DNA of 64,000 nt from Histomonas meleagridis (taxonomy: Eukaryota; Parabasalia; Tritrichomonadida; Dientamoebidae): positions 558,001 to 622,000 of the forward strand of contig WSYJ01000060.1 of NCBI GenBank assembly GCA_020186115.1, read 5' to 3'. Made by a program: the position numbers and the translations under genes. The notes beneath the pieces were generated by a model, which made no database searches, was not told the DNA's origin, and saw only the letters and a list, made by a program, of their open reading frames with translations. Positions 18,619 through 28,586 of the stretch are shown piece by piece; within the stretch, counting starts at the first letter, position 1; the number at the start of each line of letters is the position of its first letter.

Positions 18619-20073
18619 ATGCTGAATTATAAAGCAAGACAGAAGAAAACATTTAGAAGCCCATCAAGAGTAAATTATTTATCAAGGACAAATGTCCAAG
18701 ATGACATTGATGAAGTCTCAAATGAAGAAATTGTTAATAACTTGTTATTATTTAAGCAATTATTAATGAATGAGTCATTTGAACAATTGATTCCGATGCA
18801 AGGCTTCATTTCGAAAATTCTTAAGAACCATGCATCTTCATTTTTTTCAAAAGTTTTGAATGATTTTCATTTTTTTCAAAAAACTATCGAAATTTTTGCA
18901 AATTGTATGGATCTTAATATCCTCATGATTATAGGAAAAGTTTTAGTGCAAGGTTCTCTTTGTTTATCTAAAGATGATATCATCAAATTTTATTTTCAAG
19001 TACAGCCCAACATTTTCCAATCCATATCCAACGTTCTCCCTCGTGTCACAAATTCATCTCTGTTCACTATCGTTTGTCTTATTCTTGGGAATTGTTTTAT
19101 TAATAATGAAATATGTTCCAATATCACAAATTTTTTTCAAATTCAAAACTTTTGCAAAATGATATGCTCAATAGATCCTTCTCACCCAGAACTTTATGGT
19201 TATTATTTTCCATGGCTTCGGTGCATTTATTCATATTGTTCTCATCCATGTACCAAAGATGATTCACACTTTATCCTCACAACGTTAAGAAAGATTTTTC
19301 CTTCTATTGTATATGATGGGAAAGTTGTGAATAACAAATGTTATAAATATTTTTGTTGGATATGTATCAAGATGATTGATAACGATACTCTTATCAAAGC
19401 AGAGTTCGACATGTTTAAGTTTATTGATGTTTGTGTTGATCAAACAGCAAGTAATGATTTTAAAGTTCAATATAATTCTTTAGTTTTAGTTGGAAAGTAT
19501 ATTGCAAAGTATAATGAAAACTTAAATCTTGACGTTGTATCATTTCTTTTCCTTGGCACAAAAGCTGAACTCGAATGTATACGGATTCTTGGATTATGGA
19601 TTTCGACATTAATTTTAAATTCCGTTACCATTGAAGCTGTTCTTAATTTAGATATTTTGAACATGCTAGTCCAAGCATACCATGATGGAGGTTTTCAGCT
19701 TAAGCAGGAGATTGTTCTGTTTTTTGTTGATGCGATTTTGGTCCTCTCAAAAAGTTCGTTTTCTGAGGAATTGACGGTTGAGTTTTTGGAGAGATTAATT
19801 TCAGCAAATGTGATCGATATGATGATAGAGGCTATGCAAGTGGAAACTAATGACATCCGGGGGAGAATTGGAATATCAATTGCAACTTTGCTAAGAATAT
19901 TTACTGATGATGAACAAAAAAGAATAATTGCTTCTTGTGGTGATTCTTGTGATAATTTGAGTCAGGTTCTTACCGAAATGCAAATGTCATGCAATGGTGT
20001 GGTCCTTGAAGATGTAATGTATTTATCATCATTACTCGATAGTTTAAGTGACCAACAAAACGTTGTTTTATAA
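18619..20073 (+). CDS. Armadillo-fold protein, importin-alpha-like
   Basis: A 484-residue protein. A basic N-terminus (NYKARQKKTFRSPSR) could be an importin-beta-binding-like segment. It is followed by consecutive helical repeats of about 40 residues, such as VNNLLLFKQLLMNESFEQLI. The general layout (basic N-terminus, ARM repeats, short acidic C-terminus) resembles divergent importin alpha. I cannot see the conserved W/N ladder clearly, so the importin assignment is tentative while an ARM/HEAT fold is likely. No membrane segments. Confidence 0.7.
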   Translation: MLNYKARQKKTFRSPSRVNYLSRTNVQDDIDEVSNEEIVNNLLLFKQLLMNESFEQLIPMQGFISKILKNHASSFFSKVLNDFHFFQKTIEIFANCMDLNILMIIGKVLVQGSLCLSKDDIIKFYFQVQPNIFQSISNVLPRVTNSSLFTIVCLILGNCFINNEICSNITNFFQIQNFCKMICSIDPSHPELYGYYFPWLRCIYSYCSHPCTKDDSHFILTTLRKIFPSIVYDGKVVNNKCYKYFCWICIKMIDNDTLIKAEFDMFKFIDVCVDQTASNDFKVQYNSLVLVGKYIAKYNENLNLDVVSFLFLGTKAELECIRILGLWISTLILNSVTIEAVLNLDILNMLVQAYHDGGFQLKQEIVLFFVDAILVLSKSSFSEELTVEFLERLISANVIDMMIEAMQVETNDIRGRIGISIATLLRIFTDDEQKRIIASCGDSCDNLSQVLTEMQMSCNGVVLEDVMYLSSLLDSLSDQQNVVL

Positions 20074-20633
20074 ATGTATGAATATATGTAGAAAATGTAT
20101 TTTTTATTTTATTTATAGAATTGTTTGGAAAAATAATTTTTTTGTAAGTTATCACAAAAACATTTTAACCAAAATTTTTAGATATTTTAATAACAAAGTT
20201 AAGAAAATGATGTTTTAAAAGTTCTAAAATATTTTAGTTTAAATGTTGTATTTATAAGACTTTTCATTCATAACGATCAAAAAAATTGTTATGCAAAAAT
20301 TGAAGTGCACTTTTAATTATTCTGTGAAAAAAGATCGAACCTGGTGCGTTGTATAAAACCGTTTTCGATATTTTAAAACCAGATTTTTTAGCCGAAACAG
20401 TAAGGAATTGTAATGTTTACAAGGAAATTGAATTAATATCCAAATTTTTCAGTGGCATGTAGAACCAAGAATTTTCGGTTATTTTAATACATCATAAACC
20501 GATCAAAAAGTTCGACGGCCGTTTTTTCTTCCGTTAGTGTTTTTTTTGAATTGAATTCAAAGATCAGTTTTTGACTTGTTCGCATCTGAAAAAGCTAGAA
20601 ATAACCGCCAAAACGGTTTCTTATCAATCGCCT
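20074..20633. other. Intergenic region and promoter of the tetraspanin-like gene
   Basis: 560 bp of mostly AT-rich DNA with several Myb-like CCGTT/AACGG words. The last, AAAACGGTTT at 20610-20619, is followed by TTATCAATC and then the ATG. A frame using TTG at 20571 runs through this element and is unlikely to be translated. Confidence 0.5.
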
Positions 20634-21917
20634 ATGGTGAGCAAAACAGAAGAAGTATATAATTATCTACTCGGCGGTCTGCTAACGACAAACATCGTTA
20701 TAATGGTCTGCACTCTCGGATACAATGCGTATTATAATGACCACAACAGTTTTTCGACATTAAAGTATGGCCAAGATCAAAAAGTTTCAGATATAGCAAT
20801 AGCTATAGTTGTTCTATCAGCAATTTCAGCTGTGGCAATGTTATTATATTTATTCGTATATTTATTCGATCTTTCAACATTATTCAAATTAATCCTTCTC
20901 GTAATAGCTATTCTCACATTCCTAGGAACTCTCCTTGCACAAATTATTGGGGAAAGTTATACAATGTATGGGAATTCATTAATTTCAAGCATCCATTCAT
21001 ACTATGACAATAACGAAGATTTCCAAACTTATGTCAATGAGAATTACCATGTTGGTGATTCCGCCTATGATTTTTCACTCCCAGAGACAAATAGTTCCGT
21101 ATCATATGATCCATCATTATTTGGCGATTTCATCGTTTCATATCGTTACTATGACAACGGAATGTACCGAACAGGCAGAGTTCCTTCATGTCGCTTTGAG
21201 AACATTACACTCGACTTAATCTCCGGAGGAAGTAGTCAGACCGCATCGCTCGGCCCATGTTTCTATGACTTTTCCAACGTCGAAGGAACATGCGTCGGTC
21301 GTTGGTCAGCAGAAGACTTCGGCCAATATTGGTGTTATCTTGTCACAATTCATGATGAGAAACTTGCTCAGCCGACAATCCCCGACCAGATCAAATATCA
21401 GGCGGAAATGGACCGCAACCATTATGGCTATGGTACGTTTGCCAATTTTTACTCTTTAAACGCACTCTTTATAATCATTGAAGTAATCGATATACTTCTT
21501 TTGTTAGCGTTAATGATCGTAAACACAGCAATAGAATTCTGCAAGCCAAAGAAACAGAAGGAAGAACCCAAGAAGGAACAAAAGAAGAAGCCAGAGCCAA
21601 AGAAGGAACCAGTAGTGAAACCTGAACCGAAGAAGGAGGTCGTGAAATCCAGCCCTGTGAAACCAATGATTTCATTAGATATTTCATCAGATACTTCATC
21701 AAATGAAAACATTTCTTCATCATCATCTTCGTCAACAACTACAACATCTTCAGAGGATACTTTGGATTCTTCACCAGATTATGTATATGAGGAAGAAATA
21801 GAAGAGGATGAAATTGAGGAGGAAATTATCGAAGAAGAATATTATGAATATGATGATGAGTCAACATCCAGTGGCTCATCATCATCATCTACAGATGAAT
21901 CTACTTCTTCTAATTAA
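20634..21917 (+). CDS. Tetraspanin-like four-transmembrane protein
   Basis: 427 residues from the ATG at 20634 (MVSKTEEVYNYLLGG). Three transmembrane helices lie close together (starting LLTTNIVIMVCTLGY, IAIAIVVLSAISAVA and LFKLILLVIAILTF). A large loop of about 150 residues follows, with cysteines arranged around CRFENITLD, GPCFYDF, GTCVGRW and YWCYLV. A fourth helix (NALFIIIEVIDILLLLALMI) comes before the tail. This is tetraspanin topology but without the CCG motif. The long cytoplasmic tail is KEPKKE-repetitive, then Ser/Thr-rich and acidic. A surface or endosomal scaffold role is inferred. An AAAACGGTTT element and TTATCAATC, a possible initiator, lie just before this ATG. Confidence 0.8.
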   Translation: MVSKTEEVYNYLLGGLLTTNIVIMVCTLGYNAYYNDHNSFSTLKYGQDQKVSDIAIAIVVLSAISAVAMLLYLFVYLFDLSTLFKLILLVIAILTFLGTLLAQIIGESYTMYGNSLISSIHSYYDNNEDFQTYVNENYHVGDSAYDFSLPETNSSVSYDPSLFGDFIVSYRYYDNGMYRTGRVPSCRFENITLDLISGGSSQTASLGPCFYDFSNVEGTCVGRWSAEDFGQYWCYLVTIHDEKLAQPTIPDQIKYQAEMDRNHYGYGTFANFYSLNALFIIIEVIDILLLLALMIVNTAIEFCKPKKQKEEPKKEQKKKPEPKKEPVVKPEPKKEVVKSSPVKPMISLDISSDTSSNENISSSSSSSTTTTSSEDTLDSSPDYVYEEEIEEDEIEEEIIEEEYYEYDDESTSSGSSSSSTDESTSSN

Positions 21918-22263
21918 ACGATATCATTAAATTTAATTAAATAAAAATTTTTTTGATGCAAAAATCAAACAAAGCCTCTCAATTTTGATGTTTTTTGTCT
22001 TCTTGAATTCCAAATCTTCTTTTGCAATATGACAATTTTTTTTTCATTTTAGGTATGAAATAATGTTTTATTGATATAAAATTATGATTTAATGATGTTT
22101 TATAGTGCAAATATTATCATTTTCTTTGATGACTGTATCGTTTCTGGTCAAATAAATTGACTCACAATTTGGTCACACCACTTTTATTCGCGGTACATAT
22201 CCTCTCAAAATTTGAATTATATAATTCTGAGCTGAACACTTTATTTGTCAATTTTTCATTTTT
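21918..22263. other. Intergenic region
   Basis: 346 bp of AT-rich DNA, no ORF of note. It ends with TCATTTTT directly before the ATG of the Myb gene, which could serve as an initiator. Confidence 0.45.
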
Positions 22264-22905
22264 ATGACTCCTTGCTTCCACTACCCATCTTCTATACCAG
22301 GACACATACATCCTAAAAATAAGTTTTCAAAAGAAGAAGATATGCTGTTAAAACAGATTGTAGAAAAATTTGGAACAAACGATTGGAAAATTATTGCAAA
22401 GGAAATGCCAGGAAGGAATCCAAGGCAGTGCCGAGATAGGTGGCAGGGGTACCTGTCGCCTCATATTTCAAATGAACCATGGACTGAAAAAGAAGACCAA
22501 CTATTGGTTCAAAAATATGAAGAATTTGGTCCTCGTTGGAAATATATTTCAACATTTTTCCCAAATAGAACTGATATCAACATAAAGAGTCGTTGGCAGA
22601 TTAGACAAAGAAGACTTAAAAAGGAAGAATTAGCCAAAATGAAATTAGAACAAACAAAAATGTTATTGCATGAAGATAGTTGCTGTAAAAGGGTAAAAAT
22701 AAATACCCAACCACCACCCAATGCGTGCTGTGTTAAAAATGAAACAGTATCCCATTCTTTACCAATACCAAAATTCACTTCCCAAGAAGCTAACAATAAC
22801 TTATCCTTTTTTGGAATGAATTCAAATGATTTGAACATGAGCAATGACTTTGATTTCTTATGTCCAGACAATTGGGAATATTCATTTTTAGACATAGAGT
22901 TTTAA
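22264..22905 (+). CDS. R2R3 Myb transcription factor
   Basis: A 213-residue protein with two adjacent Myb repeats. R2 (about residues 20-66): FSKEEDMLLKQIVEKFGTNDW, then RNPRQCRDRWQGYL. R3 (about 72-117): PWTEKEDQLLVQKYEEFGPRW, then RTDINIKSRW. The conserved Trp spacing and recognition helices are intact. The C-terminal half is polar, with an acidic, aromatic end (DNWEYSFLDIEF) that could be an activation segment. Size and layout match the R2R3 Myb family that is expanded in trichomonads. The AACCGTT-type elements in this window are plausible targets of such proteins. Confidence 0.95.
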   Translation: MTPCFHYPSSIPGHIHPKNKFSKEEDMLLKQIVEKFGTNDWKIIAKEMPGRNPRQCRDRWQGYLSPHISNEPWTEKEDQLLVQKYEEFGPRWKYISTFFPNRTDINIKSRWQIRQRRLKKEELAKMKLEQTKMLLHEDSCCKRVKINTQPPPNACCVKNETVSHSLPIPKFTSQEANNNLSFFGMNSNDLNMSNDFDFLCPDNWEYSFLDIEF

Positions 22906-23215
22906 AATTTACATAACCTATTCATAAAGCAAAATATCAAATTTCTTTCCAGTAATTGTTGTTGTGCTATTTATAAATGATATTAGGCTGTTTTTTGTAT
23001 TTTTTTTTGTTTGTTAAAACCAAAAGATTCACGATAAGAGTAAACCACTGAAATGCGAAAATTACTATTAACGATATGTGATTGAATGTTTTACATGAAT
23101 ATTGTTTTGATACACAATATAATAAATTACTTAGTTCTTGATGATAAAACACAAAAATATTATGATAATATCATATTGTTTTACTGTGCTCTTTTGATGT
23201 ATTTCAAAAAATATT
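22906..23215. other. Convergent intergenic region
   Basis: 310 bp between the 3' ends of the Myb gene and the minus-strand ankyrin gene. AT-rich, with nothing recognisable. Confidence 0.45.
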
Positions 23216-25643
23216 TTACTTTTTTTCAATTGATTTTATGTAATCGATTAGTAACTCAATAATTTCTATGGAACCATCTTTAACAGCTGCTGCTAATGAC
23301 AGCATTAAATTTTTTAGGAATAAACATCAAGTAATATTAACAAATTTCAAACTATTTTTATAAATTTTGATACAAATTAATTAACATCATGAGAAATTTT
23401 TATTTCTTTTTGTCCAAGAAAGAATTTAACAATATCAACAAATCTTTCATCAACTGCAGTTATAAAAGCTGTATAAAATAATTTAAATAATTTCCAAATA
23501 TTATTTTGAAACATGAAATTGTTAAAACAAATATTATACAAAACAAAAAAAATATCTTTAGCATTGATATCAATTCCTTCTTGTTCATAAAGTAATTTAA
23601 CAATTTCAAGGTGATCTCCAAAGCATGCACAAATTAGTGCTGTTTCAAATATTTTACATAATTTCCAAATATTATGTTGAAATCCAAACTTATTTTAACA
23701 AATTTTATTTTTCGCATTGATATCAATATCTTTTTGTTTAAGAAGTAGTTTAACAATTTCCAAATTACCTTTGCTAGAAGCAATCATAAGAGCTGTTTTA
23801 AATCATTTAAACAATTTCCAAATATTATTTTGAAATATCATATTGCTAAAAATAATATTAAATCAAACAAATTAATATTTTTAGTATTGAAATCTATTCC
23901 TTCTTGTTCAAGAAGTAATTGAACAATATCTATAAAGTTTTTATCAGTTGCATACATAAGTGCTGTAAAAAATATTTAAAATAAATTCCAAATATTTTTT
24001 TGAAATTGCAAATTATTGAAATGAAAATTTTATAAAACAAATTTATATCTTTTTCATTGATATCAATTTCTTGTTCTAGAAGTAATTTAACGAGTTCAAT
24101 ATGACCTCTTCCCGATGCATAAATAAGTGCTGTTTGAAATATAACAAATGATTTCCGAATATTATTTTAGAATTTCAAATTATTAATATAAATAATAATT
24201 AAAATATATAAACATTTTTTGTGTTTAGATCGATTCCTTCATGTTCGATAAGTAATTTAACTATTTCTGTGTAACCATTCCAAGCTGCATACATAATAGC
24301 TGCTTCATATATTATAAATAGTTACCAAATATTATTTTGATATTTTAAATTTTTTAAACAAACACTTATAACATTGATATCAATATCTTTTTGCTTAAGA
24401 AGCATTTTAACAATTTCTATATATCCTTTTTCTGATGCATACATAAGTGCTGTTGAAAATTCTTTAGATAATCTTTAAATATAATTTTAAAAGATCAAGT
24501 TATTGAAAAAAACATTAAATAAAACATATTTATAGCTTGAGAATTATAATCTATTCCTTTTTGCTCAAGAAGCATTTTAACAATTTCAATATACCCATTC
24601 CAAGTTGCTAAAATAAGTGCTGTCCAAAATAATTTAAATAATTTCCAAATATTATTTTGATATCCTAAATTATTAAAATAAATATTAAATAAAACAAATA
24701 AATATCTTTAGCATTAATATTGATTCCTTTTTGCTCAAGAAGTAATTTAACTATTTCTGAATGATTATAACGCGATGCTAAAATAAGTGCTGTTCTAAAT
24801 AATTTAAACAATTTCCAAATATTATATCGAAATTAAAATTAAATGAAACTAACAAAAAATAAAACAAATAAATATCTTTAGCATTAATATCAATTCCTTT
24901 TTGTTGTTCTAGAAGTAATTTAACAATTTCTATATGGCCAAATTCAGATGCACCCATAAGTGCTGTATAAAATATTTCAAAAAAATTCCAAATATTACTT
25001 TTAAATATAAAATTATTGAAATGAACATTAATTAAAATGATAAAATGTTTTTAGTATTAATATCAATCACATTTTTCTGTAAAAGTATTTTAACAATTTC
25101 TGTACTGCCTTTTTTGGCTGCTAAAATAAGTATTGAATTAAATAGTTTAAATATTTTCCAAATATTTTTTTAAAATACTAAAATATTAAATTAAATTTTA
25201 AATTAAACAAATAAATATTTTTGATTTCAATATTTCCTTCTTGTTCAAGAAGTAATTCGAATATTTCTTTGCGGTTATAACGTGCTGTATAAAAAAGAGC
25301 AGTTTCAAATAATTTAAATAAATTCCAAATATAATTTTAAAATTTTAATATATTAAAATAAAAACTAAACAAAACAAATTAACATTTATAACATTTATAT
25401 CAATTCCTTTTTGTTCAAGAAGGAATTTAACAAGTTCATTATGATCATATTGAGATGAAATCATAAGTGCTGTTTCAAATAAATTTAACAAGTTTCAAAT
25501 ATTAATCAGAAACAAAAAATTATAAAAATTTTTTCTAATTTAATCAAAAAAACATTTTTAGCATTGATATCTATTTCATAATTGTTTAAAATATACTTAA
25601 CAAGTTCGATATTGCCTGATTCTGAAGAATATACTAAAATATC
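23216..25643 (-). repeat. Ankyrin-unit array with spacers, mostly 170-bp period
   Basis: Unit-to-unit distances, from the first repeat downstream, are 170, 170, 167, 170, 173, 170, 168, 152, 170, 167, 170, 153, 171 and 170 bp. Distances of 167 and 173 reflect whole-codon changes in the coding block. Distances of 168, 153 and 171 reflect spacer changes (78, 63 and 81 nt). The 152-bp unit combines a 60-nt spacer with a 2-nt coding insertion. Spacers share a 5' consensus near ATTTATTTGTTTTATTTAA, and ATAATATTTGGAA plus TTTAAATTATTT near their 3' ends. Confidence 0.88.
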
Positions 25644-26876
25644 ATTAGGAATTGGATTATTTTGAAGAAAATATTTAACAAGTATTATATTTCCAATTTT
25701 TGCTGAATTATTAATAACATCATCATCGATTTGTGTTTCATCATTATTTAAATATGATAAAAGTTCATAATTATTATTAGAAATACAAGCAATTTGTAGT
25801 TTGTGAAATCTTTTTAAATTACTGTTAGTAATTGATTCATCTGAGCTATGATTTTCGCTTGTGTCATCTTCATCATCTTCTTCATTTTCATTATCATCAT
25901 CTCCATTATCACTATTTTTATTGTAATCTTCATCATAATCTTCGTTATCACTATCAGAAGATTGAATTGGTTTTCCTTCTAATTCCTTATTATAAATATA
26001 TTTAAAGATATCATTTCGATGATATTTAATTGCTGTTTCATATGCACCTTTAAATGTCGAATGATTTTGTTCACATAAATGCATTATTTCCAAATTTCCG
26101 CTTGCAACAGCATATTTGCCTGTATTTTCTACTTTTGCACCATTCATAAGCAAATATTTAAAACATTTAATTGATCCAAAAAATGCTGCATAATCAATTA
26201 ATGTAACATTTTCTTTGTTGATAAATGAGCAAATTTCATAAATTGATGGTTCAATTATTTGATTAAAATCAAAATTTGTTTGTGATGATATTTCTTGAAG
26301 TTTTTCTATATCATCATTCCGAATTATTTTTGGCATTTCATTTGGATTAACACCTTCTTTAATTAATTTCTTATGAAGTTCAAAATCATTCTCTGAAAGT
26401 TTACTATAATTTTCTTGATCGTTATGTATTATTGCATCACTATAAATGTCTTCAATTTCTTCATCTGATAAGTTGAATACAAAATTTGGATTGTTTCTTT
26501 GAATGTTTTCTGGATTAATAATTCCACGTTCAATTATTTCTTTAAGAAGATAAAAGGACTCTCTTGTATCTTTTCTCAAAAGAAAACATGCAAACACATC
26601 AAAAATTTTTGTTTTATTTTTATTGTTTTCCTCTAATGTTTCAATCTTTTTCATAAAATCTAAAATTATATCAATATTTTTCATACTTATAATGAAAAAT
26701 GAGTATATTATTTGACAAATAATAAGGTTAAAAGAATATGAATAATTATCATCGAAGTTTTTATATATTGAATCCGCTGATTTAGGAATATTATCATTAT
26801 TTAAAAGAAAAATTATTTGCTGAATTTCTTCCAGTAATTTCTGTCCGTTTGTGCTTGGATTTTTTTCTTCGTTCAT
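23216..26876 (-). CDS. DUF3447/ankyrin-repeat protein with 14 spacer-interrupted repeats
   Basis: The continuous frame runs from the ATG at 26876 to about 25554. It contains the same helical N-terminal domain as the 5860 gene, the DUF3447 signature (LIDYAAFFGSIKCFKYLLMN), an acidic Asp/Glu/Asn/Ser insert (about residues 300-350) and the first ankyrin repeats. Fourteen more ankyrin units follow downstream, each separated by a non-coding spacer. Their T-A-L codons have 5' ends at 25473, 25303, 25136, 24966, 24793, 24623, 24455, 24303, 24133, 23966, 23796, 23643, 23472 and 23302. The last unit ends in a stop at 23216-23218. Thirteen units are open; the one at 24455 has a 2-nt TA expansion that creates an in-frame stop. 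Without spacer removal the product ends near 25506 at 456 residues. GACCGTTTA lies just upstream of the ATG (complement of 26902-26910). Confidence 0.75.
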
Positions 26877-27313
26877 TCAGATTTGAAACAAAAATCGGAT
26901 TTTAAACGGTCAAAAATATGGACTATCTTTTTATTTGACGGTTATATTCAATTTTGGATAATAAACTATTGAACAAGAACACAATTCAGGCATTATTATA
27001 AACAAAGAGAATGTTAAACTGAACCCGTCCCCTAAAAGCAACTCATAACAAATAAACATTTCAAATTTCTACTGTTATTATTTAACTGATGATATATATA
27101 TATGGATGGGCTTTGTGTTCGAGTATTAGTGTAGAATTGGGGAAAAGCCATCTGATTATATATATCAAATAAGTTATTATCTTCAAAAGTTTATATTTCA
27201 ATTTCATCTAATTTTCTTATATATACAAGAAAACTTAAGTTACTTATTAAACAAAACATTTTTCATATTTTACAATAAAATGAACATTGTATACATGAAT
27301 TCTATTTTTATTT
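26877..27313. other. Intergenic region
   Basis: 437 bp. It contains the TTTAAACGGT element of the ankyrin gene (26901-26910) and a short TA repeat near 27090. No gene is seen. Confidence 0.45.
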
Positions 27314-28414
27314 TTATTCAACAAATTCTATTTCCTTTTCCTCTTCTTCTTCCTCATTTTTAATTAATTTGAACTCGTCATCATCGCATTCATTTTCCAT
27401 CAACAAAATTCTATTTTTATCTTGAGTTAAGCCCATCAAGTTGAATCCCAACAACGCCAACGCCACTCCGAACAAAGGCATTGCAGAATAACCATAAGTT
27501 AATGCGTCTTCTCTATATATATAATGTCTTACAATAAAGTTAAATAACATTGCCAAAGTTGTAATTCTTGAATGTTCCACAGCAGAAGTGTTTAATATCA
27601 GCCAAAATTGTGTGTAATGTTTTATTGCGCTTGATAATATAAATATCAAAGCAATTAATATATTACTTTTGATCGGAGATGTTAATATTTGTTCTTTATG
27701 TGTTAATGAAATATATAAATGATATGAAGTTGTGATAATTATCCCAAAAAAGCCATTCTCGCTACAAAACGAAAGCGCTGAAAGTTTGATGTCAGTTGAG
27801 TGAAGTGATTGAACAATGGTCATACTAATGCATTTAAGGAATATCGATAAAACAAGAAATATATAACCTGCACGAATGGATTCAATGCCTAAAACATAGT
27901 ATGGAGTTGGATGGATGGGTTCAATTGGTAATCCAACTGGACTTGATGAAATGGTAATGTAACCAACAACTTGTAACATCATGCCTAGGAATTCTAATGT
28001 TGTTAATTTTTGGTTGAAACATATAAATGAAAAGATTGATTGTATTATTGGAAATATGCTAAGAAGTGTTTCTGATTTTTCGGGGGCAAGTGATGTGGCA
28101 ATTTTAAGGGAGGCGTCACAACTGATATCAAGGAGGGTGAGTGTTGCTGAATTTAAATGTGATAATTCTTCTTTATCACTGTAAATTTTTTTAGAGATTT
28201 TAAAAATACGGCCAAAAAAAGCAACAAGGAGCATTGAAATGTATTGGAGAAATTGAGATATTAATAATCGTGGAGGATTTAATCGAAGAAATGTGAACCG
28301 AATTTCTAATATTTCGGAAATTATGTACGAAAGCACAAAAAAAGTATGATGAGCTGTGACTGACTTTTCAAACCCTTCGACTTTTTTTAAAGGTGGCAAG
28401 TTTTTGGCCACCAT
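27314..28414 (-). CDS. Drug/metabolite-transporter-type (nucleotide-sugar-transporter-like) membrane protein
   Basis: 366 residues from the first ATG at 28414 (MVAKNLPPLKK). About ten hydrophobic helices are arranged as two halves, as in the DMT/EamA and SLC35 families: an ATLTLLDISCDASLKIATSL-like region, PIIQSIFSFICF, then LEFLGMMLQVVGYITI. The C-terminus is acidic and cytosolic (ENECDDDEFKLIKNEEEEEE). The closest general pattern is the SLC35F-like group. Substrate is not predictable; Golgi nucleotide-sugar import is one possibility. A longer frame starting with a TTG at 28480 is not preferred. Confidence 0.8.
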   Translation of the reverse strand: MVAKNLPPLKKVEGFEKSVTAHHTFFVLSYIISEILEIRFTFLRLNPPRLLISQFLQYISMLLVAFFGRIFKISKKIYSDKEELSHLNSATLTLLDISCDASLKIATSLAPEKSETLLSIFPIIQSIFSFICFNQKLTTLEFLGMMLQVVGYITISSSPVGLPIEPIHPTPYYVLGIESIRAGYIFLVLSIFLKCISMTIVQSLHSTDIKLSALSFCSENGFFGIIITTSYHLYISLTHKEQILTSPIKSNILIALIFILSSAIKHYTQFWLILNTSAVEHSRITTLAMLFNFIVRHYIYREDALTYGYSAMPLFGVALALLGFNLMGLTQDKNRILLMENECDDDEFKLIKNEEEEEEKEIEFVE

Positions 28415-28586
28415 TTTTTTGTTTTGCCAGCTATAGAATTTTATATCAAAAGTGCTTGTGTACGTTACCGATACGTTCAATATTTCAATGCAGAACGTTC
28501 CTGTTTTGGGTTATACTGGGTTAAAAAATATTTTAAGATTATAATTTTTCATGTTTAAGTATCTAAGTATATATATAAACGCTTTA

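Noticed and set aside
20571-20633. N-terminal extension of the tetraspanin-like protein from TTG
   Set aside because: It is non-ATG, reads through the AAAACGGTTT promoter element and adds no domain.
23216-25643. CRISPR array or satellite DNA
   Set aside because: The repeating 90-nt block codes for a diverged ankyrin repeat with codon-respecting changes, and the units are too long and too varied for a CRISPR repeat-spacer array.
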